Source of the DNA: RAM1 sp943372585
GTDB taxonomy: Bacteria; Pseudomonadota; Gammaproteobacteria; Burkholderiales; Burkholderiaceae_C
Length of the DNA: 11,523 bases
Assembly: GCA_943372585.1 (NCBI GenBank)
Contig: CALRZF020000096.1
Location: 1 to 11,523 of the forward strand
Direction: 5' to 3'
The stretch's first letter is position 1. Each line of letters begins with the position of its first letter. The notes beneath the pieces were generated by a model. That model was not told the DNA's origin. It ran no database searches and saw only the letters and a list, made by a program, of their open reading frames with translations. Made by a program: the position numbers and the translations under genes. Shown one piece after another: positions 1-6,051 of the stretch.

Positions 1-374
1 AGCAGCGGGCTCACCACAATCATGCGGCAGCCCTGCCAGCCCGCGGGCGTCACGCTGGGGTGCATGTACAGCGTACGGAACTCAGCGGCCTCCAGCACAT
101 GGATGGCGTGGCGCGCTCCGGGGGCAATCCACACGGCGCGTGAGGGCGGGACGATGTAGGTCACTTCGTCCAGCGCATCGGGGCCGCGCGCGGCAATGAC
201 CTGCAGCATGCCGCTGGCGCTGTACGCCAGCTGCGCCCAGGCGTGCTGGTGCGGCTCGAAGTGGGTGTCGGCCGCCATGCTGCGGGCGCGCACGCGCACC
301 GGGCGCTCGCGGCTGGGGCGAAAAGGGTCTGTGTCGCCAACAGGGGTGATGCGGGGATGCTGGGCTCTGGGCAT
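1..374 (-). CDS. AraC-family transcriptional regulator, N-terminal sensor part (cut by window edge)
   Basis: Only the first ~124 codons are inside the window; the helix-turn-helix part lies beyond position 1. The translation has the pattern of an AraC-type cupin sensor domain: HFEPHQHAWAQLAYSASG (His42, His44 and Gln48 from the chosen start), then a Gly-rich turn, YIVPPSRAVWIAPGARH and a FRTLYMHPS strand. This matches the cupin AraC regulators that sit beside a transporter they control (NimR/YeaM type). The gene is divergent from the MFS transporter at 454, which supports local control of that gene. Two in-frame ATGs exist, at 374 and 404. I chose 374 because the 404 start would put codons over the 8-bp inverted repeat at 395-425. 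Effector unknown. Family call is strong, partner and start are inferred. Confidence 0.85.
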   Translation of the reverse strand, partial: MPRAQHPRITPVGDTDPFRPSRERPVRVRARSMAADTHFEPHQHAWAQLAYSASGMLQVIAARGPDALDEVTYIVPPSRAVWIAPGARHAIHVLEAAEFRTLYMHPSVTPAGWQGCRMIVVSPL

Positions 375-394
375 GACAGGTTTGGCCGGTTTTC

Positions 395-425
395 GCTGAA
401 ACATGGCGTTTCGTCGTGTTTCAGC
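395..425. promoter_or_regulatory. Candidate operator between divergent araC-type and MFS genes
   Basis: A perfect inverted repeat GCTGAAAC (395-402) and GTTTCAGC (418-425), 15 bp apart, lies in the only non-coding gap between the two divergent genes. The GTTTC core also occurs at 408-412, exactly 10 bp before the GTTTC at 418-422, so the site can be read as same-face half-sites as well. Centre-to-centre distance of the inverted arms is 23 bp, about two helical turns. AraC-family proteins commonly bind two half-sites on one face of the helix, so this is the natural candidate for the neighbour's operator. Binding is inferred. Confidence 0.5.
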
Positions 426-440
426 AAGCAACCCCAATAC

Positions 441-446
441 TACGAT
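441..446 (+). promoter_or_regulatory. Possible -10 box of the MFS gene, leaderless arrangement
   Basis: TACGAT resembles a sigma-70 -10 hexamer and ends 7 bp before the ATG at 454, so a transcript starting from it would begin at or next to the start codon. No Shine-Dalgarno sequence is visible upstream of 454. The expected -35 position overlaps the right arm of the inverted repeat (GTTTCA at 418-423), a poor -35 match, as is common at activator-dependent promoters. Weak evidence. Confidence 0.25.
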
Positions 447-453
447 ACGGCCC

Positions 454-1698
454 ATGAATACCGCTGCCTTGAACCCTTCGTCCGGCGGCCCCGGCCTGCG
501 CCAGGACGCCTCCGTGATTGGCCTGGTCGGCTTGGCCCACATGATCAGCCATTACAGCCAGCTGCTGCTGGCCCCGCTGTTCCCCTGGCTCAAGGACGAG
601 TTCAACGCCAGCTACACCGAGCTGGGTTTTCTGATGACGCTGTTCTTCGTGGTGTCGTGCGCGGTGCAGGCGGCGTCGGGCTTTCTGGTGGACCGCCGCG
701 GCCCGCGCCCCATCCTGTTTGCGGGCCTGGCGCTGCTGGGCCTGGCGGCTTTTGGCTTTGCCATCAGCACCAGCTACTGGATGATGGCGGCGTTCTCGGT
801 CCTGGCCGGCGTGGGCAACGGCGTGTTCCACCCGGTTGACTACACCTTGATCAACCGCAAGGTCAGCGCGCCGCGCCTGGGCCACGCCTACAGCGTGCAT
901 GGCATCACCGGCAGCCTGGGCTGGGCACTCGCGCCTGCCATGCTGGTGCCGCTGGCGCTGGCGTTCTCCTGGCGCGTGGCACTGGCAGGTGCGGGCACGC
1001 TGGCGTTTGTGGTGCTGGCTGTGTTGTGGTTCAACCGCGCTACGCTGGCACTGCCTGCGAGCCCGGCGGCACCGGCCAAAGGGGCCTCGATGGCCCCCGG
1101 CGGCGCAAGCTTCGACTTCCTGCGCATTCCTGCGGTCTGGATGTGCTTTGGCTTCTTCTTTGTCTATGCCATCGTCATCAGCGTGGTGCAGGCCTTTGCG
1201 CCCGAGGCGGCGCGCCAGCTGCATGGGGTGCCCCTGGCCCTGGCCGCGATGTGCCTCACGATTTACATGGTGTGCAGCGCTTGCGGCATGGTGCTGGGTG
1301 GCTTTCTGGCCGCCGACCCGGCGCGGTGCGAGCGCATCGTGGGGGCAGGGTTCGGCGCAGCCGCCGTCGTTGCGCTGACGCTGGCACTCGCGCGCCTGCC
1401 GGTGCTGGCTGTCCCCGTGATGTTCGGCGTCATGGGGTTTGCGTCGGGCATCGCAGGGCCTTCGCGCGACCTGCTGGTCAAAAAGTCCACGCCCGAGAAC
1501 GCGACGGGCCGTGTCTATGGCGTGGTGTATTCAGGCCTGGACATCGGCCAGGCAGCAGCGCCGCTGGTGTTCGGTGCGCTGATGGACCACCAGCGGTACT
1601 CTGCCGTACTGGTGGGATTGGCGGTGGTGCAGGGCGTGCTGATTGCCAGCGCGTTCAATGTGCGGCGTGTGCGCCGCACGGCGCTGGCAGCGGCCTGA
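454..1698 (+). CDS. MFS transporter, fosmidomycin-resistance (Fsr)-like
   Basis: A 414-residue inner-membrane protein of about 12 hydrophobic segments, the usual MFS length. The loop between helices 2 and 3 carries the MFS motif A as GFLVDRRGPRP (76-86), and a GVGNGVFHP stretch (119-127) matches the Fsr-type signature in helix 4. The N-terminal part (AHMISHYSQLLLAPLFPWL) also fits that family, where a His near the start of helix 1 precedes a PLFP-like turn. Members export drugs or move small organic compounds by proton exchange; the substrate here cannot be told. An earlier ATG at 403 is in frame but would run codons through the inverted repeat and the divergent promoter, so 454 is preferred although it lacks a clear ribosome binding site. 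The gene is probably controlled by the divergent AraC-type regulator. It converges on the small gene ending at 1713. Confidence 0.85.
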   Translation: MNTAALNPSSGGPGLRQDASVIGLVGLAHMISHYSQLLLAPLFPWLKDEFNASYTELGFLMTLFFVVSCAVQAASGFLVDRRGPRPILFAGLALLGLAAFGFAISTSYWMMAAFSVLAGVGNGVFHPVDYTLINRKVSAPRLGHAYSVHGITGSLGWALAPAMLVPLALAFSWRVALAGAGTLAFVVLAVLWFNRATLALPASPAAPAKGASMAPGGASFDFLRIPAVWMCFGFFFVYAIVISVVQAFAPEAARQLHGVPLALAAMCLTIYMVCSACGMVLGGFLAADPARCERIVGAGFGAAAVVALTLALARLPVLAVPVMFGVMGFASGIAGPSRDLLVKKSTPENATGRVYGVVYSGLDIGQAAAPLVFGALMDHQRYSAVLVGLAVVQGVLIASAFNVRRVRRTALAAA

Positions 1699-1720
1699 GA
1701 AGGATAGCGCTATTACTTCT
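1698..1720. terminator. Palindrome between convergent stop codons, possible bidirectional terminator
   Basis: A perfect 10-bp palindrome ATAGCGCTAT (1704-1713) is flanked by AGAAG (1698-1702) and CTTCT (1716-1720), giving an interrupted stem of about 10 pairs around a tight turn. It fills the 14-bp gap between the MFS stop codon and the stop codon of the convergent small gene. There is no U-tract on either strand, so intrinsic termination would be atypical. It might instead stabilise the 3' ends. Confidence 0.3.
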
Positions 1721-1991
1721 TGAGCGAGTCCATCATGCTGTCCTCGCTGAAGGGGTGCCAGTTGGGCGGCAGCGACGCAATGGACTCGCGTGCGCGAAAC
1801 TCCGCGCTTTCAAGGGCCTGGCTCTCGGTGGAATACAGGTGGTAGCTGCGCACCTTGTGCTGCGCGTTGATGTTGTGCACGGAGTCGGGCTTGGCGATGC
1901 AGATCTTCGCAAAGCCAATGAATTCGTCACCGCTTTCCACGGTGTACGCCGCAATGAAGTAGCCCTTGAACGGGCCGGTGATGCGTTCCAT
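1713..1991 (-). CDS. Small hypothetical protein (92 aa)
   Basis: A 92-residue soluble protein that I do not recognise as a named family. Coding support comes from its composition, which reads like a folded protein (alternating beta-type stretches KGYFIAAYTVESGDEFIGFAKICIAK cut into two strands around 8-34, then HLYSTESQALESAEFRARESI as a likely helix around 51-71 and a PPNWHPFS tail), and from its fit between neighbours without overlap. No signal peptide, membrane helix or Cys/His metal cluster is visible. No good Shine-Dalgarno is present before the ATG at 1991, so expression may be low or leaderless. It is divergent from the bactofilin gene with 113 bp between and converges on the MFS gene. 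Function unknown; I would expect homologues mainly in related Burkholderiales. Confidence 0.7.
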   Translation of the reverse strand: MERITGPFKGYFIAAYTVESGDEFIGFAKICIAKPDSVHNINAQHKVRSYHLYSTESQALESAEFRARESIASLPPNWHPFSEDSMMDSLKK

Positions 1992-2104
1992 AGATCTGTA
2001 TTGTGAACGAGCCGCCAGTTTATTTGGTTACCGGAGTTGCGCAACCCGATGCGCATGTAAGCAGCATGCCCCGTACGATCAGTCCACTTTTAGGAGAGTA
2101 ACTG
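1992..2104. promoter_or_regulatory. Divergent intergenic region with bactofilin RBS and a short palindrome
   Basis: These 113 bp separate the divergent small gene and the bactofilin gene and must hold both promoters. A perfect 10-bp palindrome GTTGCGCAAC lies at 2036-2045. A clear Shine-Dalgarno AGGAG (2092-2096) sits 8 bp before the bactofilin ATG. I could not pick convincing -35/-10 pairs for either direction. Confidence 0.4.
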
Positions 2105-2704
2105 ATGGCATTGCAAAGCCCGTTTTTCAACAAGCGCGAACCTGATAACTTCAACACCCGTTCCGGCAGTACGCAAGCCGGTGGGTCCAGCTACAACCCG
2201 GCGGGCACCCAGGCCGCCAACAGCGCCGCAGCCCCTGCGGCCAGCAGCGCGGCAACGGGCAGCGCTTCGGGCAACACCTCCAGCGGCACTGCAAATGCAG
2301 GCGGGCGCGAAGGCGAAAGCAAGCTCACTGTAGGGCCGAACATCAAGCTCAAGGGTGTGGAGATTACGGATTGCGACACGCTGGTGGTTGAGGGCTCCGT
2401 CGAGGCCACGATGGATTCGCGCGTGATCCAGATCTCCGAGCGCGGCGCGTTCAAGGGCTCCGCGGAGATCGACATTGCCGAAATCCGGGGCGAGTTCGAC
2501 GGCAATCTGACGGTGCGCCAGAAGCTCATGATCTATTCCACAGGCAAGGTCACGGGCAAGATCCGCTATGGCAAGGTGGTGATTGAAGAGGGTGGGCAAC
2601 TGTCGGGCGAGATTTCGTTTGGCACGGCGCAGGTGGCGCAGCGTTCGTCGTCGTCCGCTTCTTCAGTGGTTCGTACTTCCACCGGGCTGCAGGCAGCGGT
2701 CTGA
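2105..2704 (+). CDS. Bactofilin (polymer-forming cytoskeletal protein)
   Basis: A 199-residue protein with the bactofilin architecture: a disordered N-terminus rich in Ala, Ser, Gly and Thr (about 18-68), a right-handed beta-helix core (about 72-176) built of short repeats with recurring hydrophobic and Gly positions (KLKGVEI, TLVVEGSVEA, GAFKGSAEID, EIRGEFDGNL, GKVTGKIRYG, GGQLSGEISF), and a Ser-rich tail (180-199). Bactofilins self-assemble without nucleotide into filaments at the membrane and act as scaffolds in cell shape, stalk growth, polarity or chromosome placement. The N-terminus (MALQSPFFNK) lacks a membrane helix. The start is set by AGGAG eight bases upstream. No peptidoglycan hydrolase gene (the common M23 partner) is next to it here; the gene ends tail to tail with the catabolic block, 13 bp apart, and seems unrelated to it. 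Confidence 0.9.
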   Translation: MALQSPFFNKREPDNFNTRSGSTQAGGSSYNPAGTQAANSAAAPAASSAATGSASGNTSSGTANAGGREGESKLTVGPNIKLKGVEITDCDTLVVEGSVEATMDSRVIQISERGAFKGSAEIDIAEIRGEFDGNLTVRQKLMIYSTGKVTGKIRYGKVVIEEGGQLSGEISFGTAQVAQRSSSSASSVVRTSTGLQAAV

Positions 2705-2705
2705 C

Positions 2706-2718
2706 GTCGCAACGCGAC
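2706..2718. terminator. Tiny hairpin between convergent genes
   Basis: GTCGC (2706-2710) and GCGAC (2714-2718) form a 5-bp GC-rich stem with a 3-base loop (AAC) in the 13-bp gap between the bactofilin stop codon and the stop codon of the convergent gene. It has no U-tract on either strand and is short, so it is at best a weak shared terminator. Transcripts from the two sides probably overlap. Confidence 0.25.
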
Positions 2719-3596
2719 TAGACAGCGCTCTTGTGGCGCGCGATGCATGTGTCCAGTACCTCACCCGCATCGCGCTGCCACCAGTTGCCAGTAGAGAAAA
2801 TCTCGACCTCGCTGTAGCCGTCAAAGCCCTGCGCCTCGACCCAGCCCCGAATCTGGGGGATGTCGATCACGCCGTCGCCCATCATGCCGCGGTCGTTCAG
2901 CAGGTCGGTGGTGGGCGTCATCCAGTCGCACACGTGAAAGGCCAGCAAACGCGCCTTGCCGGCGCGCGCGATCTGGTCCTTCAGCTTGGGGTCCCACCAG
3001 CAGTGGTACACGTCCAGGGCCACACCCAGCGCCTCAGACTGCGTGGGGTCCAGCTCGTCACAGACGTCCAGCGCCTGCTCCATCGTGTTGATGCAGGCGC
3101 GGTCTGCCGCATACATGGGGTGAAGGGGCTCGATGGCCAGCGGCATGCCGCATGAACCCGCGTAATCCAGCAGTGCGCCGATGCCGTCGGTTACCTGGGC
3201 GCGCGACAACTGGAGGTTCTTGTGTGCAGCCTTGCCTGCCAGTGCGCCGGGCAGGGCGCCCACGACCAGCACCAGGCAGCGTGCGCCCAGTTCGCAGGCC
3301 TCGTCCACTGCGCGGCGGTTGTCCGCGTGTGCGGCCTGGATGCCCGCGTCGTCGACAGCCGGGAACATGCCGCCGCGGCAGTAACCCGACAACGCCAGCC
3401 CGTGGGCCTTGACGAGCTTTGAAACGGCGTCCAGCCCGGCGGCAGCCACCTGGTCGCGCCAGGGCGAGATGGCGCGGATGCCGCGCCGCGCACAGGCTTC
3501 GATGATGTCGGGCAGCGGCAGGTCCGCGCCCCGGCTCTTGCGCACGGTGGCGGTGTTGATGGACAGCCAGCGGTGGTCTTGTGAAAAGTCACGCAT
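2718..3596 (-). CDS. Sugar-phosphate isomerase/epimerase-like TIM-barrel protein (block B)
   Basis: A 292-residue protein of the xylose-isomerase-like TIM-barrel superfamily (AP endonuclease 2 fold), normal length. The four expected metal ligands are visible: Glu156 in IEPLHP, Asp195 in ALDVYHCWWD (with His198), His221 in AFHVCDW, and Glu265 in SEVEIFS. Family members use one divalent metal to isomerise, epimerise or dehydrate sugars and sugar-like acids through an enediolate. It is the last gene of block B, 2 bp after the DUF993 stop codon, so translation is likely coupled. It shares a fold but little obvious sequence with the block A TIM barrel at 8537-9367, so the two are unlikely to be recent duplicates. 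A role as isomerase or epimerase on the intermediate made by the oxidoreductase is inferred. Confidence 0.85.
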   Translation of the reverse strand: MRDFSQDHRWLSINTATVRKSRGADLPLPDIIEACARRGIRAISPWRDQVAAAGLDAVSKLVKAHGLALSGYCRGGMFPAVDDAGIQAAHADNRRAVDEACELGARCLVLVVGALPGALAGKAAHKNLQLSRAQVTDGIGALLDYAGSCGMPLAIEPLHPMYAADRACINTMEQALDVCDELDPTQSEALGVALDVYHCWWDPKLKDQIARAGKARLLAFHVCDWMTPTTDLLNDRGMMGDGVIDIPQIRGWVEAQGFDGYSEVEIFSTGNWWQRDAGEVLDTCIARHKSAV

Positions 3597-3598
3597 GG

Positions 3599-4783
3599 CT
3601 ATTCAATGCCGTGCAGCGCCAGCAGCGTCTTCATGCGGTGCGCAGCCAGGTCGGGCTTTTGCAGCAGGTTGGCTGCATCGGCCAGGCGGAACAGTTCGCA
3701 CAGATGCGCCAGCGAACGCGTGCTCTGCTGGCCGCCCACCATGGTGAAGTGATTCTGGTGACCATTGAGCCAGGCCATGAACACCACACCTGTCTTGTAA
3801 AAGCGCGTGGGCGCCGCAAAAATGTGGCGCGACAAAGGCACGGTCGGGCCGAGGATGGCGTGAAACCTTGCGTCGTCGCCCTGGGCCAACGCACCCAGCG
3901 CCGAGGCAGCGGCCGGTGCAATCGCATCAAAAATGCCCAGCAACGCATCGCTCTTGCCATGGGTGGGTTCGCCGCCAAAACCATCACCTGCAATCAGCTC
4001 GGCGTAGTTGAAATCGTCGCCCGTGTACATGCGCACGCCCGGTGCGAGACGGCGGCGCATCGCGATCTCTTTTTCCTTGTCCAGCAGGGATATCTTGATG
4101 CCGTCCACCTTGGATGCGTTGGCGGCAATGATGCCCAACGCCGTGTCCATGGCCGCGTCAACGTCCCTGGTTCCCCAGTAGCCGGCTAGCGCCGGGTCGA
4201 ACATGTCGCCCAGCCAGTGCAGCACCACGGGCTGCTTTGCCTGGCTCAGGATGCGGTTGTACACACGCTCATAGTCGGCGGGGCTTTGGGCCACGCGCGC
4301 CAGTGCACGGCTGGCCATGACGATGAGCTTGCCGCCGAGCTTTTCAATGGCCTCCATCTGGGTTTCGTAGCCGGCGATGACCTCATCGACCGTCTTCACA
4401 TCGTCCAGCACCAGGTGGTCGGTGCCGCAGCCGGACGCGACCAGCGCGCCGGGCATGTCCCGGGCCGCATCAAGCGACCTGCGGATGAGCTCCAGCGAGG
4501 TGGGCCAGTCCAGCCCCATGCCGCGCTGCGCCGTGTCCATGGCTTCGGCCACGCCCAGGCCCAGCGACCACAGGTAGCGGCGGTAAGCGATGGTGGTGTC
4601 CCAGTCCACGGCGCATTGCAGCCACGGGTCGATGGCGGCGCGCGGGTCGGCCACCACGTGGGCGGCGGAATAGGCGATGCGGTTGAACTTGATGCCACGC
4701 GGCGGCTGTGCCGGCGGCGTGCCGGTCAGCGTATAGGGCGACAGCGAACCGCCGGCGCCGGGAAGGGTGAGCGACAGGGCCAT
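3599..4783 (-). CDS. DUF993 family protein, dihydrodipicolinate-synthase/NAL-like aldolase fold
   Basis: A 394-residue cytoplasmic protein that matches my memory of the DUF993 family, often labelled dihydrodipicolinate synthase family protein. The C-terminal half carries the NAL-superfamily pattern: GIKISLLD (228-235) puts Lys230 where the Schiff-base lysine sits, followed by YTGDDFNY (253-260) and a Gly-rich AGDGFGG (265-271), the usual order in this fold. The strand that normally carries the active-site Tyr reads VVLHWLGD (186-193) with no Tyr, so chemistry may differ from the classic enzymes. Likely activity is aldol cleavage or condensation, or a dehydratase, on a keto acid or keto sugar. 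It sits between the oxidoreductase (10 bp upstream) and the isomerase-like gene (2 bp downstream), one operon. I recall DUF993 genes beside Gfo/Idh/MocA and TIM-barrel genes in other bacteria. Exact reaction unknown. Confidence 0.8.
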   Translation of the reverse strand: MALSLTLPGAGGSLSPYTLTGTPPAQPPRGIKFNRIAYSAAHVVADPRAAIDPWLQCAVDWDTTIAYRRYLWSLGLGVAEAMDTAQRGMGLDWPTSLELIRRSLDAARDMPGALVASGCGTDHLVLDDVKTVDEVIAGYETQMEAIEKLGGKLIVMASRALARVAQSPADYERVYNRILSQAKQPVVLHWLGDMFDPALAGYWGTRDVDAAMDTALGIIAANASKVDGIKISLLDKEKEIAMRRRLAPGVRMYTGDDFNYAELIAGDGFGGEPTHGKSDALLGIFDAIAPAAASALGALAQGDDARFHAILGPTVPLSRHIFAAPTRFYKTGVVFMAWLNGHQNHFTMVGGQQSTRSLAHLCELFRLADAANLLQKPDLAAHRMKTLLALHGIE

Positions 4784-4793
4784 GGTGCTTGCC

Positions 4794-5969
4794 TCAGACC
4801 TTCAGTGCAGGCACGTCCACCCAGCGGCGCTCTTTCCAGCTTTGCAGCGCGGCCTCGACCAGCTGCACGCCCTTGGCGCCTTCGGGCAGGGTCCACTTGT
4901 ACGGCGCGTCTTCAACCACGTGGCGGATGAAGTGTTCCCACTGGATCTTGAAGCCGTTGTCGTAGACCTGCGTGTCGGGCACGTCCTGCCATTGGTCGCT
5001 GAAGTTCATGGTCTGCCGCACATCGGGGTTCCATACGGGGCGCGGCGTGTTGACACGGCTTTGCGCCTTGCAGTCGGTCAGCGTCGCCACGGCCGAGCCG
5101 TGCGTGCCGTCCACGTGAAAGGTCACCAGGTCTTCGCGGTTCACGCGTGTGGCCCACGACATGTTCAGCTGCGCGACCACCGGCTCGCCGTTGTGGCCCA
5201 CCAGTTCGGCAATGGCATATGCGGCGTCATCGGCCGTAGCGGCGTAGGGCTTGCCGGCCTCGTCCCAGCGCTGCGGGATATGGGTGGCCCCCAGGCAGGT
5301 GATGGACTTCACCTCGCCGAAAAGGTTGTCCAGCACATAGCGCCAGTGGCACATCATGTCCAGGATCATGCCGCCGCCGTCTTCGGTGCGGTAGTTCCAG
5401 CTGGGCCGCTGGATGGGCTGCAGGTCGCCCTCGAACACCCAATAGCCGAACTCCAGGCGCAGCGACAGCATGTTGCCGAAGAAGCCTGCGCGGCGCAGCA
5501 TGTCCAGCTTGCGCAGCCCGGGCAGGAACAGCTTGTCCTGCACGGCGCCGTGCTTGATGCCGCTTCTGGCAGTGGCTTCCTGGGCCAGCCGCGCGATCTC
5601 CACCGCTTCGTTCAGGTTGGTAGCGATGGGCTTTTCACAATACACATGCTTTCCGGCGCGGATGGCCTTGGCGAGCAGCGTGGGGCGCATCTGCGTGGTG
5701 CCGGCGTCAAAAAAGACAGTGTCGTCCTTGTTGGCCAGCGCCGCGTCCAGGTCGGTGCCCCAGCGTTCGACGTTGTGGGCCTTGGCCAGCGCCTCCATCT
5801 TTTCGGCATTACGCCCGATCAGGATGGGGTCGGGCATGACCTTGTCGCCGTTGGACAGCGTGACACCGCCCTGGTTGCGGATGGCGATGATGGAGCGGAT
5901 CAGGTGCTGGTTCATGCCCATGCGTCCGGTGACGCCGTGCATGATGATTCCAAGTCGTTGTGTGGGCAT
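4794..5969 (-). CDS. Gfo/Idh/MocA family NAD(P)-dependent oxidoreductase
   Basis: A 391-residue protein with an N-terminal Rossmann domain (1-125) and a C-terminal alpha/beta substrate domain. The family motif is present as CEKPIA (111-116, catalytic Lys113), and the substrate-site pattern GGGMILDMMCHW (198-209) gives Asp204 and His208. The dinucleotide loop reads HGVTGRMG (11-18), closer to the GxTGRMG of DapB than to the usual GxGxxG. Members oxidise one hydroxyl of a sugar, inositol or sugar acid with NAD(P) and often feed a TIM-barrel isomerase, as in inositol catabolism. The start at 5969 follows a good Shine-Dalgarno (AAAGGA, minus strand of 5977-5982). It lies 82 bp after the Bug receptor gene and 10 bp before DUF993. 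Substrate cannot be named. Confidence 0.88.
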   Translation of the reverse strand: MPTQRLGIIMHGVTGRMGMNQHLIRSIIAIRNQGGVTLSNGDKVMPDPILIGRNAEKMEALAKAHNVERWGTDLDAALANKDDTVFFDAGTTQMRPTLLAKAIRAGKHVYCEKPIATNLNEAVEIARLAQEATARSGIKHGAVQDKLFLPGLRKLDMLRRAGFFGNMLSLRLEFGYWVFEGDLQPIQRPSWNYRTEDGGGMILDMMCHWRYVLDNLFGEVKSITCLGATHIPQRWDEAGKPYAATADDAAYAIAELVGHNGEPVVAQLNMSWATRVNREDLVTFHVDGTHGSAVATLTDCKAQSRVNTPRPVWNPDVRQTMNFSDQWQDVPDTQVYDNGFKIQWEHFIRHVVEDAPYKWTLPEGAKGVQLVEAALQSWKERRWVDVPALKV

Positions 5970-5988
5970 GGGTTTGTCCTTTCAGGGC

Positions 5989-6025
5989 AAAGCGGCGGCT
6001 CGCGGCGCGCTTTTTGCACCGCTTT
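5989..6025 (-). other. Intercistronic stem-loop between receptor and oxidoreductase genes
   Basis: AAAGCGG (5989-5995) pairs with CCGCTTT (6019-6025), a 7-bp stem around a GC-rich 23-base loop, inside the 82-bp gap. No U-run follows on the minus strand, so it is unlikely to stop transcription. Such a structure after a receptor gene could protect the upstream mRNA part and raise receptor amounts over the enzymes, a pattern known for binding-protein genes. Role inferred only. Confidence 0.3.
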
Positions 6026-6051
6026 CGCCATAGAAATTCAGGGGTTGTCGG

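Noticed and set aside
161..427. 88-codon minus-strand frame at the left edge
   Set aside because: It is a shifted frame of the AraC-type gene; the cupin signature is read in the other minus-strand frame that stays open to position 1.
403..453. Longer start for the MFS transporter at 403
   Set aside because: It would add 17 residues that run through the inverted repeat and divergent promoter gap and do not look like part of helix 1.
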